From NCBI GenBank assembly GCA_964384625.1, contig CAYLNH010000005.1:12682-76681 (forward strand): a DNA stretch of 64,000 nt, in the 5' to 3' direction. The notes below the pieces were generated by a model. It saw only the letters and a program-made list of their open reading frames with translations. It made no database searches and had not been told where the DNA came from. The translations under genes and the position numbers were made by a program. Source of the stretch: CAYLNH01 sp964384625. GTDB lineage: Bacteria > Verrucomicrobiota > Lentisphaeria > JABSQK01. How positions within the stretch are numbered: position 1 is the first letter of the stretch; the number at the start of each line of letters is the position of its first letter. This document shows, one piece after another, positions 34,220 to 43,431 of the stretch.

Positions 34220-34792
34220 ATGAATGCAGTTGCAGTCAAACCTGAAGCGGTGACAATGAGCCGATCATTTCGGGAAATTTCATCTGAGTTCATGGCGAAT
34301 CAGCACAGCCTGATGGCGTTCATTTGCGGCATGCTGCGGGATTACCACACGTCGGAGGACATCTTCCAGGAGACTTGGCTGCAGCTTGTCGATGCGATCG
34401 AGAAAGGCGTCGAGATCGAGGACGTGTCGAAATGGAGCCGCGGGGTGGCGCGCAATCTGGTGCTGAAGCACTGGCGCCGGCAGCGGTCGAAGAAGGGCAG
34501 CCTGGTGACGGCGAACAGCAAACTGCTGGAACTGGTCGACGTCGCGTTTGATGAACAGGAGGAGGAACGCGAGCTCTGGGAGGCTCGGCGGCGGGCACTG
34601 CGTGACTGCATGGCACAACTGCCGGAGAAATCCAGGAAGGTACTGGCGTTGAAGTACGAGCAGCGGTTGAAGGCGTCGGAGGTGGCGCAGCGTTTGAACA
34701 AGACGGCAGCGGCGGTTTTGATGATGCTGTCGCGCTTGCGCAAAGCGCTGGCCAGATGTGCCGACGAAAAACTGGAGGCGATCGGCATATGA
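34220..34792 (+). CDS. ECF RNA polymerase sigma factor
   Basis: A 190-aa extracytoplasmic-function sigma factor of the PVC type. Region 2 spans about 20-90 (LRDYHTSEDIFQETWLQL, WSRGVARNLVLKHWRR). Region 4 spans about 125-180 (LPEKSRKVLALKYEQRLKASEVAQRLNKTAAAVLMMLSRLR in outline), with an Ala-rich replacement in the recognition helix area. The stop overlaps the FecR-like gene start as ATGA, so the two are co-translated and probably form a sigma/anti-sigma pair. Targets unknown. Confidence 0.9.
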   Translation: MNAVAVKPEAVTMSRSFREISSEFMANQHSLMAFICGMLRDYHTSEDIFQETWLQLVDAIEKGVEIEDVSKWSRGVARNLVLKHWRRQRSKKGSLVTANSKLLELVDVAFDEQEEERELWEARRRALRDCMAQLPEKSRKVLALKYEQRLKASEVAQRLNKTAAAVLMMLSRLRKALARCADEKLEAIGI

Positions 34793-36099
34793 AACGCGTG
34801 GAAGAACTACTGCTGTTGTGGGAAGACGACGAGATCAATGCCGACCAGATGGCGGAACTCGAGGAATTCCTTGACGACCCCGCGAACCGGCTGGCGCTGT
34901 ACGAGCATTTTCAGACGACGGAGACGATGCAGTCGTTCTTCCTGGCCGAGGGCAAGGAGGTCCTGCCGGCGGGGCGTCCGGCGCCGGTACGCACGGCGAA
35001 GAAGACCCGACGGTTCAAGACCGATACGCGCCACCAGACCGTCCGCGTTCCGAAAACGGTATCGTCAACGCGGAATCCGGCGGTTACGGCGCCGCGCGAC
35101 CGGCAGCCGGCAGTGGTGCTGATGCTTGCCGCCGCGGCGGCGGCGGTCTTTGTCATCGCCGGTGCGGTTTTACTGGATCTCTCGCCGACGCCGACGCCGG
35201 CGGGTGTGGGAACGGTGGCCGCCGTGCGGGGGACGGTGAAGATTGTGCGGCAGGGCCGCAAGCTGGACCCCGGTGTTGACACGCCCCTGCAGGTCGGTGA
35301 TGCGGTTATCGCCGGTGACGGCGGTGCGAAGCTGGAGTTGCTCGACGGCACGGTTGTGACCGCGACGCCGCGGTCGCATTTCCGGATTGCCGCGGCGACG
35401 GCCGACAGCGGCACCCGGCTCCATGTCGAACGTGGCCGGATCGAGTTGGCGGTCGGCAAACAGCAGGCAGGCAGTCGGTTTGTGGTCGAGGGCCCGCATT
35501 CGCAGGCGACCGTGCTGGGGACCCGGTTTGTCTTTGACGTAAGCGAACTGTCGACCCGGCTGGCTGTCAATGAAGGCCGGGTACAGTACGACAAGGTGAC
35601 CGAAGGCAGAGTTGCCGGAACGCTGATCGTGACGCCGGGGTACTACGCGATTGCCGGCGAGGGGATCGAGTTTGTTCTGCACCACGTCAACGAGGTCGTT
35701 GCCCGGCCCGACCCCGACCCCGACCCCGATCCCGATCCCGAGCCTGAGCTGCCGGCGGTGGCGGTGACCGGGTTCACGCTTGTGAATGCGGACAGCAACA
35801 AGGTCCTGCGCCCGCTGCGCCAAGGCGATACCATCAGCCTGTCGAAGGACGGCCGCCGGCTGAGTATCTGTGCCGACGCGACCGAGGAGGTCCTCAGCGT
35901 GACCTTCTATCTCGACGGCGAGGTTACCTGCACCGAGAGTGTACCGCCGTTTGCCTTGTTCGGGGACCGCGAGGAAGATTACGACGCGTGGAAACCCGAC
36001 GTGGGGATGTATCGCATCCGCGCCGTGCCGTTCAGCCGGGTCAACGGGAGGGGCAAAAGAGGCAGTGCCGGCGAGATCACCGTCAAGGTTGTGAACTAA
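34789..36099 (+). CDS. FecR-like anti-sigma/transmembrane sensor with C-terminal Ig-like module
   Basis: A 436-aa single-pass protein. The cytoplasmic N-terminus (1-60, EINADQMAELEEFL) resembles anti-sigma zinc-less domains, the membrane helix is about 108-129, and a FecR beta domain spans about 140-280 (GDAVIAGDGGAKLELLDGT, ATVLGTRFVFDV). An Asp-Pro repeat linker (about 307-320) joins it to a C-terminal module (324-436) starting VTGFTLVNADSNK that matches both terminal modules of the secreted glycosidase at 25872. ATG 34789 overlaps the sigma stop. Likely senses an envelope or polysaccharide signal and holds the sigma factor. Confidence 0.88.
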   Translation: MKRVEELLLLWEDDEINADQMAELEEFLDDPANRLALYEHFQTTETMQSFFLAEGKEVLPAGRPAPVRTAKKTRRFKTDTRHQTVRVPKTVSSTRNPAVTAPRDRQPAVVLMLAAAAAAVFVIAGAVLLDLSPTPTPAGVGTVAAVRGTVKIVRQGRKLDPGVDTPLQVGDAVIAGDGGAKLELLDGTVVTATPRSHFRIAAATADSGTRLHVERGRIELAVGKQQAGSRFVVEGPHSQATVLGTRFVFDVSELSTRLAVNEGRVQYDKVTEGRVAGTLIVTPGYYAIAGEGIEFVLHHVNEVVARPDPDPDPDPDPEPELPAVAVTGFTLVNADSNKVLRPLRQGDTISLSKDGRRLSICADATEEVLSVTFYLDGEVTCTESVPPFALFGDREEDYDAWKPDVGMYRIRAVPFSRVNGRGKRGSAGEITVKVVN

Positions 36100-36413
36100 T
36101 CCGGCCGGCAACGGCGAACAGCCTTCCGGTGCCCGGTTGACCGCAGAAAAGCGCTCACGTTTGATCGGGGGCAATCTTCGAGCACTCCCAATTGGCGTTC
36201 CACTGCTTCAGCTCCCGGCGGCGACGTTCGCACCGCCGGTCGGCAGCCGCCGCACCGGAGCACCTTGCAATGACGGCTCATACCTCACTGTACTTGCAGA
36301 CCCATGAACTGAGCTTACAGGTTACTGCCATGCCGCAATTGGACGCGCCGGGGAACTTTATGGTATATAAATTGTCATAGGATTAGTAAATCTTGATTTG
36401 GAGAGGTCTGGTC
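36100..36413. other. Intergenic region with possible promoter for the 1683-aa gene
   Basis: The left two thirds hold GC-rich inverted fragments (CGGCGGCGACG/CCGCCGGTCGGCAGCCGCC, about 36216-36250) and no gene. The right end turns AT-rich: TTGGAC (about 36339-36344), a 19-base spacer, then TATATA (about 36364-36369). This is a fair but long-spaced sigma-70-like pair some 45 bases before the ATG at 36414. Confidence 0.35.
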
Positions 36414-39400
36414 ATGCGGTTTGTTTTGCTGGTTCCGGCAGTGTTCGGGGTTTGTCTGCTCGGTTGGTCGCAGGAGGTGCTGACCCCCGCGGTATCCGGT
36501 GCGGACCTGGATGTAGAACACTGTGTAGCGTACGGCGACGGCAAACAGCAGCCCGGGGCGTCGGCTGCGGCATTACGCTGGCTTCTCGGGTTAAGCAAGG
36601 AGGCTGCTGCCTGGCAGACGCCGGCGCTGGCAGGGGAAACCCGGCACTTTCGTCTGGCCTTTCGCCGGCCGGTGACGGTGGGAACGATTTGTTCAGCGTT
36701 CCGGAATCGCGATCAGGTCATCGCGGTACTGCGTGAGACGGCAACGTACCCGGGGCGTCTGGGGGTGGACGCCGACTGGCGGCTGCTGCCGCCGGGCCGG
36801 GTCAAGACACTGGCAGCGGGGACAAGCGTACGGGCGCTGCGATTCACAATCAAGTCGCATCAGTATCCGTGGGCGACGGGCCGGCGGTCATCATCGATGT
36901 CGCCGTTGCTGTTATTGCAGGGGCGGTACTGGGATCCGGCCGCGCTTGGGGGCAGCGACTGGTCGGTTTCTGGGGGCAAGTCGCGGCGGCAGCGTTCGGG
37001 AGTGACGGATCAGTGGCTGGGGTATTGGCCACGACCGTTGTCGATCGCGGTACTGGCGGTGTTGCAGGGACCTCCTTTGACGGCATCGCTGGCGGCGCTG
37101 CCGGGGAGAGTTTCGGGTCACCCGGGGGCCGCAGAGGCGACGGCCTGGCAGCCGGTGCAGGCCGGCTGGCGGACGGGGCCGGCGGCTTATGTGGTCAAGC
37201 GCGAGGTTCGGGCGTTGCGTTTGCGGGCAGTGGACTACTGCCGCAAGCCGACGTGGCGTTATGGGCATCCGTCGGTATTGCCGTTGGTGGCGCTGGCGGG
37301 GGACGCCGAACCGCCGACGAGTTTCATGCCGCCGCCGCCGTTTGGATTTCGTTATGACATGCCGATGAACGGTTTCCTGGCGTTTCGCATCTGGGATGAG
37401 GACGGCGGCGAGGTCCGCCGGTTGCTGGCGGAAGTGGAACGGCGCCGGGGCGCAGTGCGCGAGGGCTGGGACCTGCAGAACGACGCCGGGCTGTATGTCA
37501 AGCCGGGCCGATACCGCTGGAGTGCAATTGCCCGGCCGCCGTTGAAACTGACCTATGAGATGACGGTGTATGCGGCGGGGGATCCGCCGTGGCGGGCGCA
37601 GGTACCGGGCGGCGGTGGTTGGATGGCGGACCATAGTCCGCCGGCGGCGATCTGTGCGGTGGGCGACCGTGTCGTCATGGGCAGCGGCGGTGCGGAGTTC
37701 GGCGTCGACACGATCGCGACGGATTTGGCCGGCAACAAGTTGTGGGGCGCGACGCACTTGCCGGCGGTCCGGCTGACGGCGGACGAGCGTTATGCTTATA
37801 TCGTGCAGAACAACCGGGTGATCCGCCTGGATCCGGCGCAGGATTTTGCCCGGCGCACGCTGCTGAAATTCAAGTACTCCGAAAATCTGCCGGGGCACGC
37901 GCGCAGTTGGATCTCCAGCGATACCAGCGGGGTTGCCTGCGGCAAGGGGATGCTGTACGTCTCCTACCGGGCGCCGGATCCGCCGTGGATCCGCAGTACG
38001 ATCGCGGCGTGCGACGTAGATTTTGGCAAGTGCTTTCCGCCGCCGATAAAGAAGCGAGTGCATGACACGGAGTTCAGTCCACGCAAGCAGATTTTGTCGG
38101 CCTTCCAGATTGCCCGGTGCACGAACCAGGGCAAACTGGGCGACGCCACGGACAAGGGCAATCTGGCGCATACTCTGGTGCTGGCGCTGAACAAGGAGGT
38201 CCCGGTCGGCAGTGTCTTGGTACCGGACAGCCGGATCACGGTGTACGCCTTGAAATCGGGTGCGAGCCTGCCCAAGGCCTTCAGCGGGACCGCTGGTGTC
38301 GGCGACGACGTCGGCCTGGACGACGCCGAAGATCTCGGTCTGGACGATTTCGGCGAGTTGGGCGATCGCTTTGACCCGAAGGTTTGGATGGCGATGCAGG
38401 CGGGCGGCGGCCGGCATCCGGGGGTGGCGGTGGCGGCAAAGGGATTGCGGACGCGGGTGTTGGCTTTTCACGGGCCGGACTTGAAGCGGATTGACTATGC
38501 CATGGTGCTGGACCGGCGCTATCGCGACGCGGCGCCGCAAGCCAAGCTTGTGGCGCTGGAAGGGCAGGTGGGGAAGAACGGCAGCTGGACGACGACACGG
38601 AGCGCCGAGGACCGGCCGATCTCGATTGGCGACCCGCCGACCGCGGCTTTGGTGTGGGACCGTCCGCCGGCAGTGCGCGGTTTCATGATTACCTGGCCGA
38701 TGGCCCGGGTGGGGGCGTTGGTCGATGTCTGGACGGGGCCGGCGGACGCGGCCATTGGTCCGCGGGAGATTCGCGATGACCGTCATTGGGAAACGGTTCA
38801 TCGCCATCGCGCCGGTACCGGCATGGTCCTGACCTGGCACGTGGACCGGACCATCTACGGCGACCTCGGCGGTGTGCGCCGGATCCGCGCGTTTCGCTTT
38901 CGCATTGTCGAGCCGCCGACCGGTGGCGCGGCCGACGGTTACCGCAAAAAGGGCCGAATCAGCGGCGGCTTCGAGCGCTTCCTGGCGCTGCAGCCGATCG
39001 GGCAGGATACGAAATTGCCACGGTCACTGGCCAAACGCATTACCGCCATCCAACTCGACAAGGATGGCACGGCACGCATCCGCGGGCATCTGCAGGCGCC
39101 GTCGCCGACGGTGATGGCGATTGACGCCGACGACACGATGTACGTGGCGCTGGCGGACGGGATTGCGAAGGCAAGCCGGATCAGTGAGCAGCAGGACAAG
39201 TTGTCCTACGACCTGCTGATCCCGCGGACACAGGTCCCGCGGGCGCGTGGACTGGCTCTGGACCGTCGCGGCCATCTGTTCGTGGCCGGTGCCCACAGCA
39301 TCAAGGTCTTCGATCCGGCGACCGGCAAACTGCTGCGGACGATCGGCCGCAAGCGCCGGCTTGGACCGTGGGAGCCGTCCAGTTTCGCGGCGATCGCCGA

Positions 39401-41465
39401 CATTTATATTGACCGCAACGACAAGCTCTGGGTGGTGGAGAGGCACTTTCAGCCGAAGCGCATCGGCCGCTTCGACGCGTCGACAGGGCGCTTCGAGAAA
39501 GACTTCATGGGGCCGACACATTACGGCGGCGGCGGCTTTATGGATCCGGGTGACCGCACGGTGTTAAACCATCTGGGGATGAAATTTCGGATCGACTATA
39601 AGAAGAAGACATGGCGGCTGGAGGCGATCCTGCATCCGTACGGCAGCGAGATGTTTATGCCGGATCGTGTCGTCTATGTCGGCAACAAGCGATACCTGGT
39701 CGGCGACGGCGAGGTCGTGACGCCGTTCGGCGATGCCGGCCCGATCGCCGGGATCTATATTGAGCAACAGGGCAGGGCGATGCCGGTGGCGTTGGCCGGG
39801 CTGCTGGGCGGCTGGCGCGAGGTCGGCCGCAATCCGGCATTGAAAGCGGCGTTCGGCAAACTGGAAGGCAACCAGACCGGTTTCGTCTGGAGCGACCGCA
39901 ACCGTGACGGTTCCGTCCAGTTCAAGGAGGTTCAGGTGACGGCAGGTTCGGGGTTCCGCGCCAGCGCCGGCATCGGCGACGACCTGTCGTTTTGCTTTAA
40001 TGACAAAGCCGGCGGTTTTGTCCTGGCGCCGCAGGAGATCCTGTCGAACGGCGTGCCGATTTACGATCTGAAGCGTGTGCAGAAGGTCGCCGAGTTGACG
40101 CATGACTGCATGCGGACGGCGGACGGTACGACTTTCGTCATGCGGCACAAGCTGCTGAACGCGGCGGGGCAGGTGCAGTGGACCTACCCGGACCGCTATA
40201 TGAGCGTCCAGCGGTCGTATCAGGTGCCGGGCGGTTTTACCGGCCGCAAGCCCGGGCAGGTGACCGGCGGCTTCGGGACGATCGGGCACTTCAAGATTGC
40301 CGGCGAACAGTTGTACTGCGTCGGCGGCAACAACGGCGACTACTATGCTTTCACCCGCGACGGGCTCCTGGCGGCGGCGGTCCTGGGGGGACCGCGCGGC
40401 TATGGCCGGCGCTACTTCTCGATCCCCGAAGCGATCCCCGGCAAGACGGATCTGACGGACCTGCGTAAGACCGTGGAAGACTTTCACGGCTCGATCTGCC
40501 GGGCCGATGACGGCAAGGTTTACGCGATCGCCGGCAAGAACCATGTGACGGTTGTCCGGGTCGACGGCCTCGAACGGATGCAGCGCCTGGGCGGCAGTTT
40601 CGAAGTGACCCGCAAGGACCTCGACGCGACGATGGCTTGGGCGGCGGAGCGCGCGCGCCTGCAGCAGGCCCTGCAGCCCGCCCGCGTGTATGACGTCGCC
40701 TGGATGCGCAAACCCGCCAAGACCGACGGTGATCTGATCACCGACTGGCCCGATTCCCGGTTGCTGACGATTCTCGAAGTGCGTGATGTGACCGGCCGGG
40801 TTTCCATGTCCTGGCAGGCAAAACTGGCCTTTGACGACAAGCATCTCTACATCGCCGGTATCGGGGTTGAGACCAGTCCGATGGTAAAAAGCGCCGAGGA
40901 TCCGGAACGCCTGTTCCAGTATGGCGACGCATTGGACCTGCACCTGGGACTGAAAACGGGGGCAGACCCGAAACGCCAGACGGCAGCCCCGGGCGATGTA
41001 CGCCTGCTGTTGGCGCCGGTGGACAACAAGATGGCGGCCATGCTCTATCGCTATCGCGTCCCGGGATTCAAAGGGACGCCGACGTCATTCAAGTCGCCCA
41101 TGGGCGAAACGACGGTTGACGAAATCCGGCAGCTCAAGCAGGCGCGCGTGGCGGTTCGCCGCAGTGATCGGCAGTGGTTCCTGGAGGCGGCAATTCCGTG
41201 GGCGGCACTCGGCTGGGCGCCGTCCGGCAAGTCATTCGTGCGGCGCGGCGATATCGGCGCTTTGGAGTCGGATCCGGAAGGCGTCAGCACGGTGGCGCGG
41301 CATTACTGGGCGAACAAGACGAACGTGGTGATGAGCGACCTGCCGTCGGAGGCGAAGGTGATCCCGTCGCTCTGGGGTGAGTTCCGGTTTCGCGTACCGG
41401 ATCTGAGTGAGAGCCTGTTGGAAGATGACGATGACGCCGGCGGCATTGAGGGACTGTTGAAATAG
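36414..41465 (+). CDS. Very large secreted propeller-like protein with C-terminal CBM9/DOMON-like domain
   Basis: A 1683-aa exported protein (signal peptide to about residue 19, GWS-Q). The N-terminal 400 residues look beta-rich, with an FlgD-like Ig segment (FRIWDEDGGEVRRLL...GRYRW). The middle (about 400-1400) has blade-like repeats such as ARGLALDRRGHLFVAGAHSIKVFDPATGKLLRTIG in outline, the style of NHL/quinoprotein beta-propellers. Residues about 1420-1660 resemble a CBM9-like sugar-binding domain (LDLHLGL, WFLEAAIPWAALG). The tail is acidic (EDDDDAGG). ATG 36414 has GGAGAGG upstream. No catalytic motif is recognised; likely substrate binding or a scaffold at the cell surface. Confidence 0.7.
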   Translation: MRFVLLVPAVFGVCLLGWSQEVLTPAVSGADLDVEHCVAYGDGKQQPGASAAALRWLLGLSKEAAAWQTPALAGETRHFRLAFRRPVTVGTICSAFRNRDQVIAVLRETATYPGRLGVDADWRLLPPGRVKTLAAGTSVRALRFTIKSHQYPWATGRRSSSMSPLLLLQGRYWDPAALGGSDWSVSGGKSRRQRSGVTDQWLGYWPRPLSIAVLAVLQGPPLTASLAALPGRVSGHPGAAEATAWQPVQAGWRTGPAAYVVKREVRALRLRAVDYCRKPTWRYGHPSVLPLVALAGDAEPPTSFMPPPPFGFRYDMPMNGFLAFRIWDEDGGEVRRLLAEVERRRGAVREGWDLQNDAGLYVKPGRYRWSAIARPPLKLTYEMTVYAAGDPPWRAQVPGGGGWMADHSPPAAICAVGDRVVMGSGGAEFGVDTIATDLAGNKLWGATHLPAVRLTADERYAYIVQNNRVIRLDPAQDFARRTLLKFKYSENLPGHARSWISSDTSGVACGKGMLYVSYRAPDPPWIRSTIAACDVDFGKCFPPPIKKRVHDTEFSPRKQILSAFQIARCTNQGKLGDATDKGNLAHTLVLALNKEVPVGSVLVPDSRITVYALKSGASLPKAFSGTAGVGDDVGLDDAEDLGLDDFGELGDRFDPKVWMAMQAGGGRHPGVAVAAKGLRTRVLAFHGPDLKRIDYAMVLDRRYRDAAPQAKLVALEGQVGKNGSWTTTRSAEDRPISIGDPPTAALVWDRPPAVRGFMITWPMARVGALVDVWTGPADAAIGPREIRDDRHWETVHRHRAGTGMVLTWHVDRTIYGDLGGVRRIRAFRFRIVEPPTGGAADGYRKKGRISGGFERFLALQPIGQDTKLPRSLAKRITAIQLDKDGTARIRGHLQAPSPTVMAIDADDTMYVALADGIAKASRISEQQDKLSYDLLIPRTQVPRARGLALDRRGHLFVAGAHSIKVFDPATGKLLRTIGRKRRLGPWEPSSFAAIADIYIDRNDKLWVVERHFQPKRIGRFDASTGRFEKDFMGPTHYGGGGFMDPGDRTVLNHLGMKFRIDYKKKTWRLEAILHPYGSEMFMPDRVVYVGNKRYLVGDGEVVTPFGDAGPIAGIYIEQQGRAMPVALAGLLGGWREVGRNPALKAAFGKLEGNQTGFVWSDRNRDGSVQFKEVQVTAGSGFRASAGIGDDLSFCFNDKAGGFVLAPQEILSNGVPIYDLKRVQKVAELTHDCMRTADGTTFVMRHKLLNAAGQVQWTYPDRYMSVQRSYQVPGGFTGRKPGQVTGGFGTIGHFKIAGEQLYCVGGNNGDYYAFTRDGLLAAAVLGGPRGYGRRYFSIPEAIPGKTDLTDLRKTVEDFHGSICRADDGKVYAIAGKNHVTVVRVDGLERMQRLGGSFEVTRKDLDATMAWAAERARLQQALQPARVYDVAWMRKPAKTDGDLITDWPDSRLLTILEVRDVTGRVSMSWQAKLAFDDKHLYIAGIGVETSPMVKSAEDPERLFQYGDALDLHLGLKTGADPKRQTAAPGDVRLLLAPVDNKMAAMLYRYRVPGFKGTPTSFKSPMGETTVDEIRQLKQARVAVRRSDRQWFLEAAIPWAALGWAPSGKSFVRRGDIGALESDPEGVSTVARHYWANKTNVVMSDLPSEAKVIPSLWGEFRFRVPDLSESLLEDDDDAGGIEGLLK

Positions 41466-41993
41466 CTCCGGTTGCCGAGTATGCCCTCGTTTCCTGCCCT
41501 TCTTTGCACCCAGTCCCGATTCTCGAGAGGTGCGTGCCGGAGACCAGTTGGAGACCGGATTCACCAGCCAGACAAGTTAAGGGGGAAACCGTTAAGCTTA
41601 GCCCCAAGAGTGGTGTCCTGAGGCCCAAAGGGCCGGTCTTGATATAGCCCGGGCTGCCGGCCCGGGTGTCGTGCGGCCTCCCAATCAGAGGCCTGAAGGG
41701 CCGAATTACAGCCTCACGCGAGCATGAGCTTACCGGTTTCCTGACGGGGGCCTTTATCGCACACCAGAAGAGAAAAGGCGGAAATCCTGAATCTGGATAT
41801 TTTCGCCCTCTTTTCGCGGCCCCTGGAGCTGCGCCTGCCGCGAGATGATCTCCCCGGCAGTGCCGGAAGACGGGTGGGGCAGTAGAACTGAAGGGGTTAG
41901 ATACTCCCCAAGCTCAGCTTGGTGCCTCTTCTTGGAGAGCAGGAAGGCGGACCCTCACCCTTTTCGCGCCGGGTGAAGTCAGGAAGCCTTGAC
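41466..41993. other. Intergenic region with palindromic fragments
   Basis: No gene is visible. It contains AGCCCGGGCTGCCGGCCCGGG (in two parts AGCCCGGGCTG and CCGGCCCGGG, about 41646-41667), AGGCCTGAAGGGCCGAATTAC (AGGCCTGAAGG at about 41690) and the hairpin listed at 41777. TCACCC/GGGTGA near 41955-41976 could fold just after the small NrdD-like gene on the minus strand. Confidence 0.55.
41777..41815. terminator. Possible bidirectional terminator
   Basis: GGCGGAAATCC pairs with GGATATTTTCGCC around a 7-base loop (41777-41807). It is followed by CTCTTTT on the plus strand and by TTTTCTCTTCT on the minus strand. It would serve the 1683-aa gene (310 bases away) and the small minus-strand gene. 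Confidence 0.5.
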
Positions 41994-42131
41994 CTAACTC
42001 AATGCCTTGCCGTTGCTGTAGGGCTTGCGCTCCTTGAACTCGGAGCGCTTGCCGCGGTGCCAGTGTTTGATCGGCCGATGGTAACCCACCACCCGGCTGT
42101 AGACTTCAGTTTCGCGACCGCATTTTGCCAT
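41994..42131 (-). CDS. 45-aa stand-alone C-terminus of anaerobic ribonucleotide reductase (NrdD-like)
   Basis: Reads MAKCGRETEVYSRVVGYHRP followed by IKHWHRGKRSEFKERKPY. The EVYSRVVGY-RP---W--GK--EF--RK pattern is the extreme C-terminus of class III (anaerobic) ribonucleotide reductase, a part next to the glycyl-radical region and usually fused to the large subunit. ATG at 42131 is preceded by CAGGA on the minus strand. No large nrdD is in the window. Short proteins of this type are annotated in other anaerobes, so it may be a real split subunit rather than debris. It contains one Cys (C4); the zinc-binding cysteines of the full enzyme are not here. Confidence 0.7.
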   Translation of the reverse strand: MAKCGRETEVYSRVVGYHRPIKHWHRGKRSEFKERKPYSNGKALS

Positions 42132-42208
42132 GGTGGAAATCCTGTGATTGACGCTTTCTTATACTGTACGCAGAATCCAGCGAAAGACCAGTGAAAGTCT
42201 GTCTGAAT

Positions 42209-43138
42209 TCAACGCATGTGGAGTTTTTCGAAGCGTCCGTTCCGGTCGAAGGTGGCGGTGAAGAAACGGTGGCTGATCTGCGCGGTCCAGGTGGTGTCGT
42301 CCGCCTGTTCGACGGTGCTCTGGCGGACGTCGTCGTCGGAGAAGCCGTAGCGTATATGGCCGACCAACTCATAGAAGGCAGCGGCATCGGCTTTGGTTTT
42401 GACGACGGGTCTGGCGCCGCCGAACATCGGGGTGAGGTCGCCGCCGGTGGAGAGGCCGATCAACCCGACCTTGCCGCTGCGGGAGACCCAGTAATGGGAT
42501 TCATCCCCCTGTTTCGGGATATCGAAATAGCGGTGGTCGGGGCAGAGCTGCTGTGTGAGTTTTGGGCGGATGGTTTCGATGTCTTCCGGGGCGATGGTAA
42601 TGCCTTCGGTTTGCTCCAAATGGGTGATAAGGCGTTGCCGCCAGCGGCCGATCTCGAGGGTGAGGACGAGGTCGCGGGCGACGAGTCGGACTTCCGGGTC
42701 GGGGCTGTCGGCCGCCCGGCGCAGTTGTTTCAGAGCGGGAGCGCCGATGGCCGCCAGTTTCTGCCGCGCCCGGCGGCGTTGCTTGAAGTTATCGGCCCCG
42801 AGTTCAGCGACCAGTTTTCTGATCTCGGGTTGGAGCGCATTTTTGATCGCGGCGATGCATCCATCGACGTGTCGGCGGGCTTGTTCAGCGGCTTTCGCAT
42901 CTTCTGTTTTTACGGTTGCGAGGGTGTCCCGCAACCGGCGGAGTTTCGGCAGGGCATCGGCGCCCTGATCGGCGAGGGTCTTGAGCGAATCCGTCTTGCC
43001 GGCAAGGAGGTCCTTGACGATGGGAACGGTATCGGCTTGCTGCGGGTCTGTGGGTTGCGCGTCCGGCGCCGGCAGCGGACCGGCGGCGACGAGCGACAGC
43101 AGTATTCCCAAGAGGATAGTTTGAGTCGTACAACGCAT
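42209..43138 (-). CDS. Secreted HEAT-like repeat protein of unknown function
   Basis: A 309-aa protein with a signal peptide (1-22, LVAAGP) and an alpha-helical region with a HEAT-like unit (LGADNFKQRRRARQKLAAIG, ALKQLRRAADSPDPEVRLVA). The C-terminal 110 residues are beta-rich (YWVSRSGKVGLIGLSTGG, FFTATFDRNGRFEKLHM). HEAT units of this style occur widely in PVC secreted proteins as binding surfaces. Stands alone; the 290-bp upstream gap (43139-43431) has a GC-rich hairpin (about 43276-43306) and no gene. Confidence 0.65.
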   Translation of the reverse strand: MRCTTQTILLGILLSLVAAGPLPAPDAQPTDPQQADTVPIVKDLLAGKTDSLKTLADQGADALPKLRRLRDTLATVKTEDAKAAEQARRHVDGCIAAIKNALQPEIRKLVAELGADNFKQRRRARQKLAAIGAPALKQLRRAADSPDPEVRLVARDLVLTLEIGRWRQRLITHLEQTEGITIAPEDIETIRPKLTQQLCPDHRYFDIPKQGDESHYWVSRSGKVGLIGLSTGGDLTPMFGGARPVVKTKADAAAFYELVGHIRYGFSDDDVRQSTVEQADDTTWTAQISHRFFTATFDRNGRFEKLHMR

Positions 43139-43431
43139 TGTCAGACGTCCGTTTGCAGATGACTGAAAAGTACTATAGCCGCAGAGCTGTCGGAATGGAA
43201 GGGGATCAGGGGATCTGTTATCAGTCCCGCAAAAACCGGTCGTGGTACATCGTGGATAGAGGGGTGTTTCTTGTCCGGCGGGGCCGGAGACCGGGCCGGC
43301 CCCGTGTCTTGACAGAACAGCGTTCCAGGGGGTCTGGCCTGGAGCAGCGTCGGCTGGAACCGCTTGGGATCGCGGGCAATGACGGCTCGCCGTAGAAGGC
43401 TGGTGAATTACTGAAGCTGTGACACACGCGA

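Noticed and set aside
36912..38840. 642-aa and 459-aa antisense frames over the 1683-aa gene
   Set aside because: Typical high-GC shadow frames, Arg/Pro/His-rich, without motifs.
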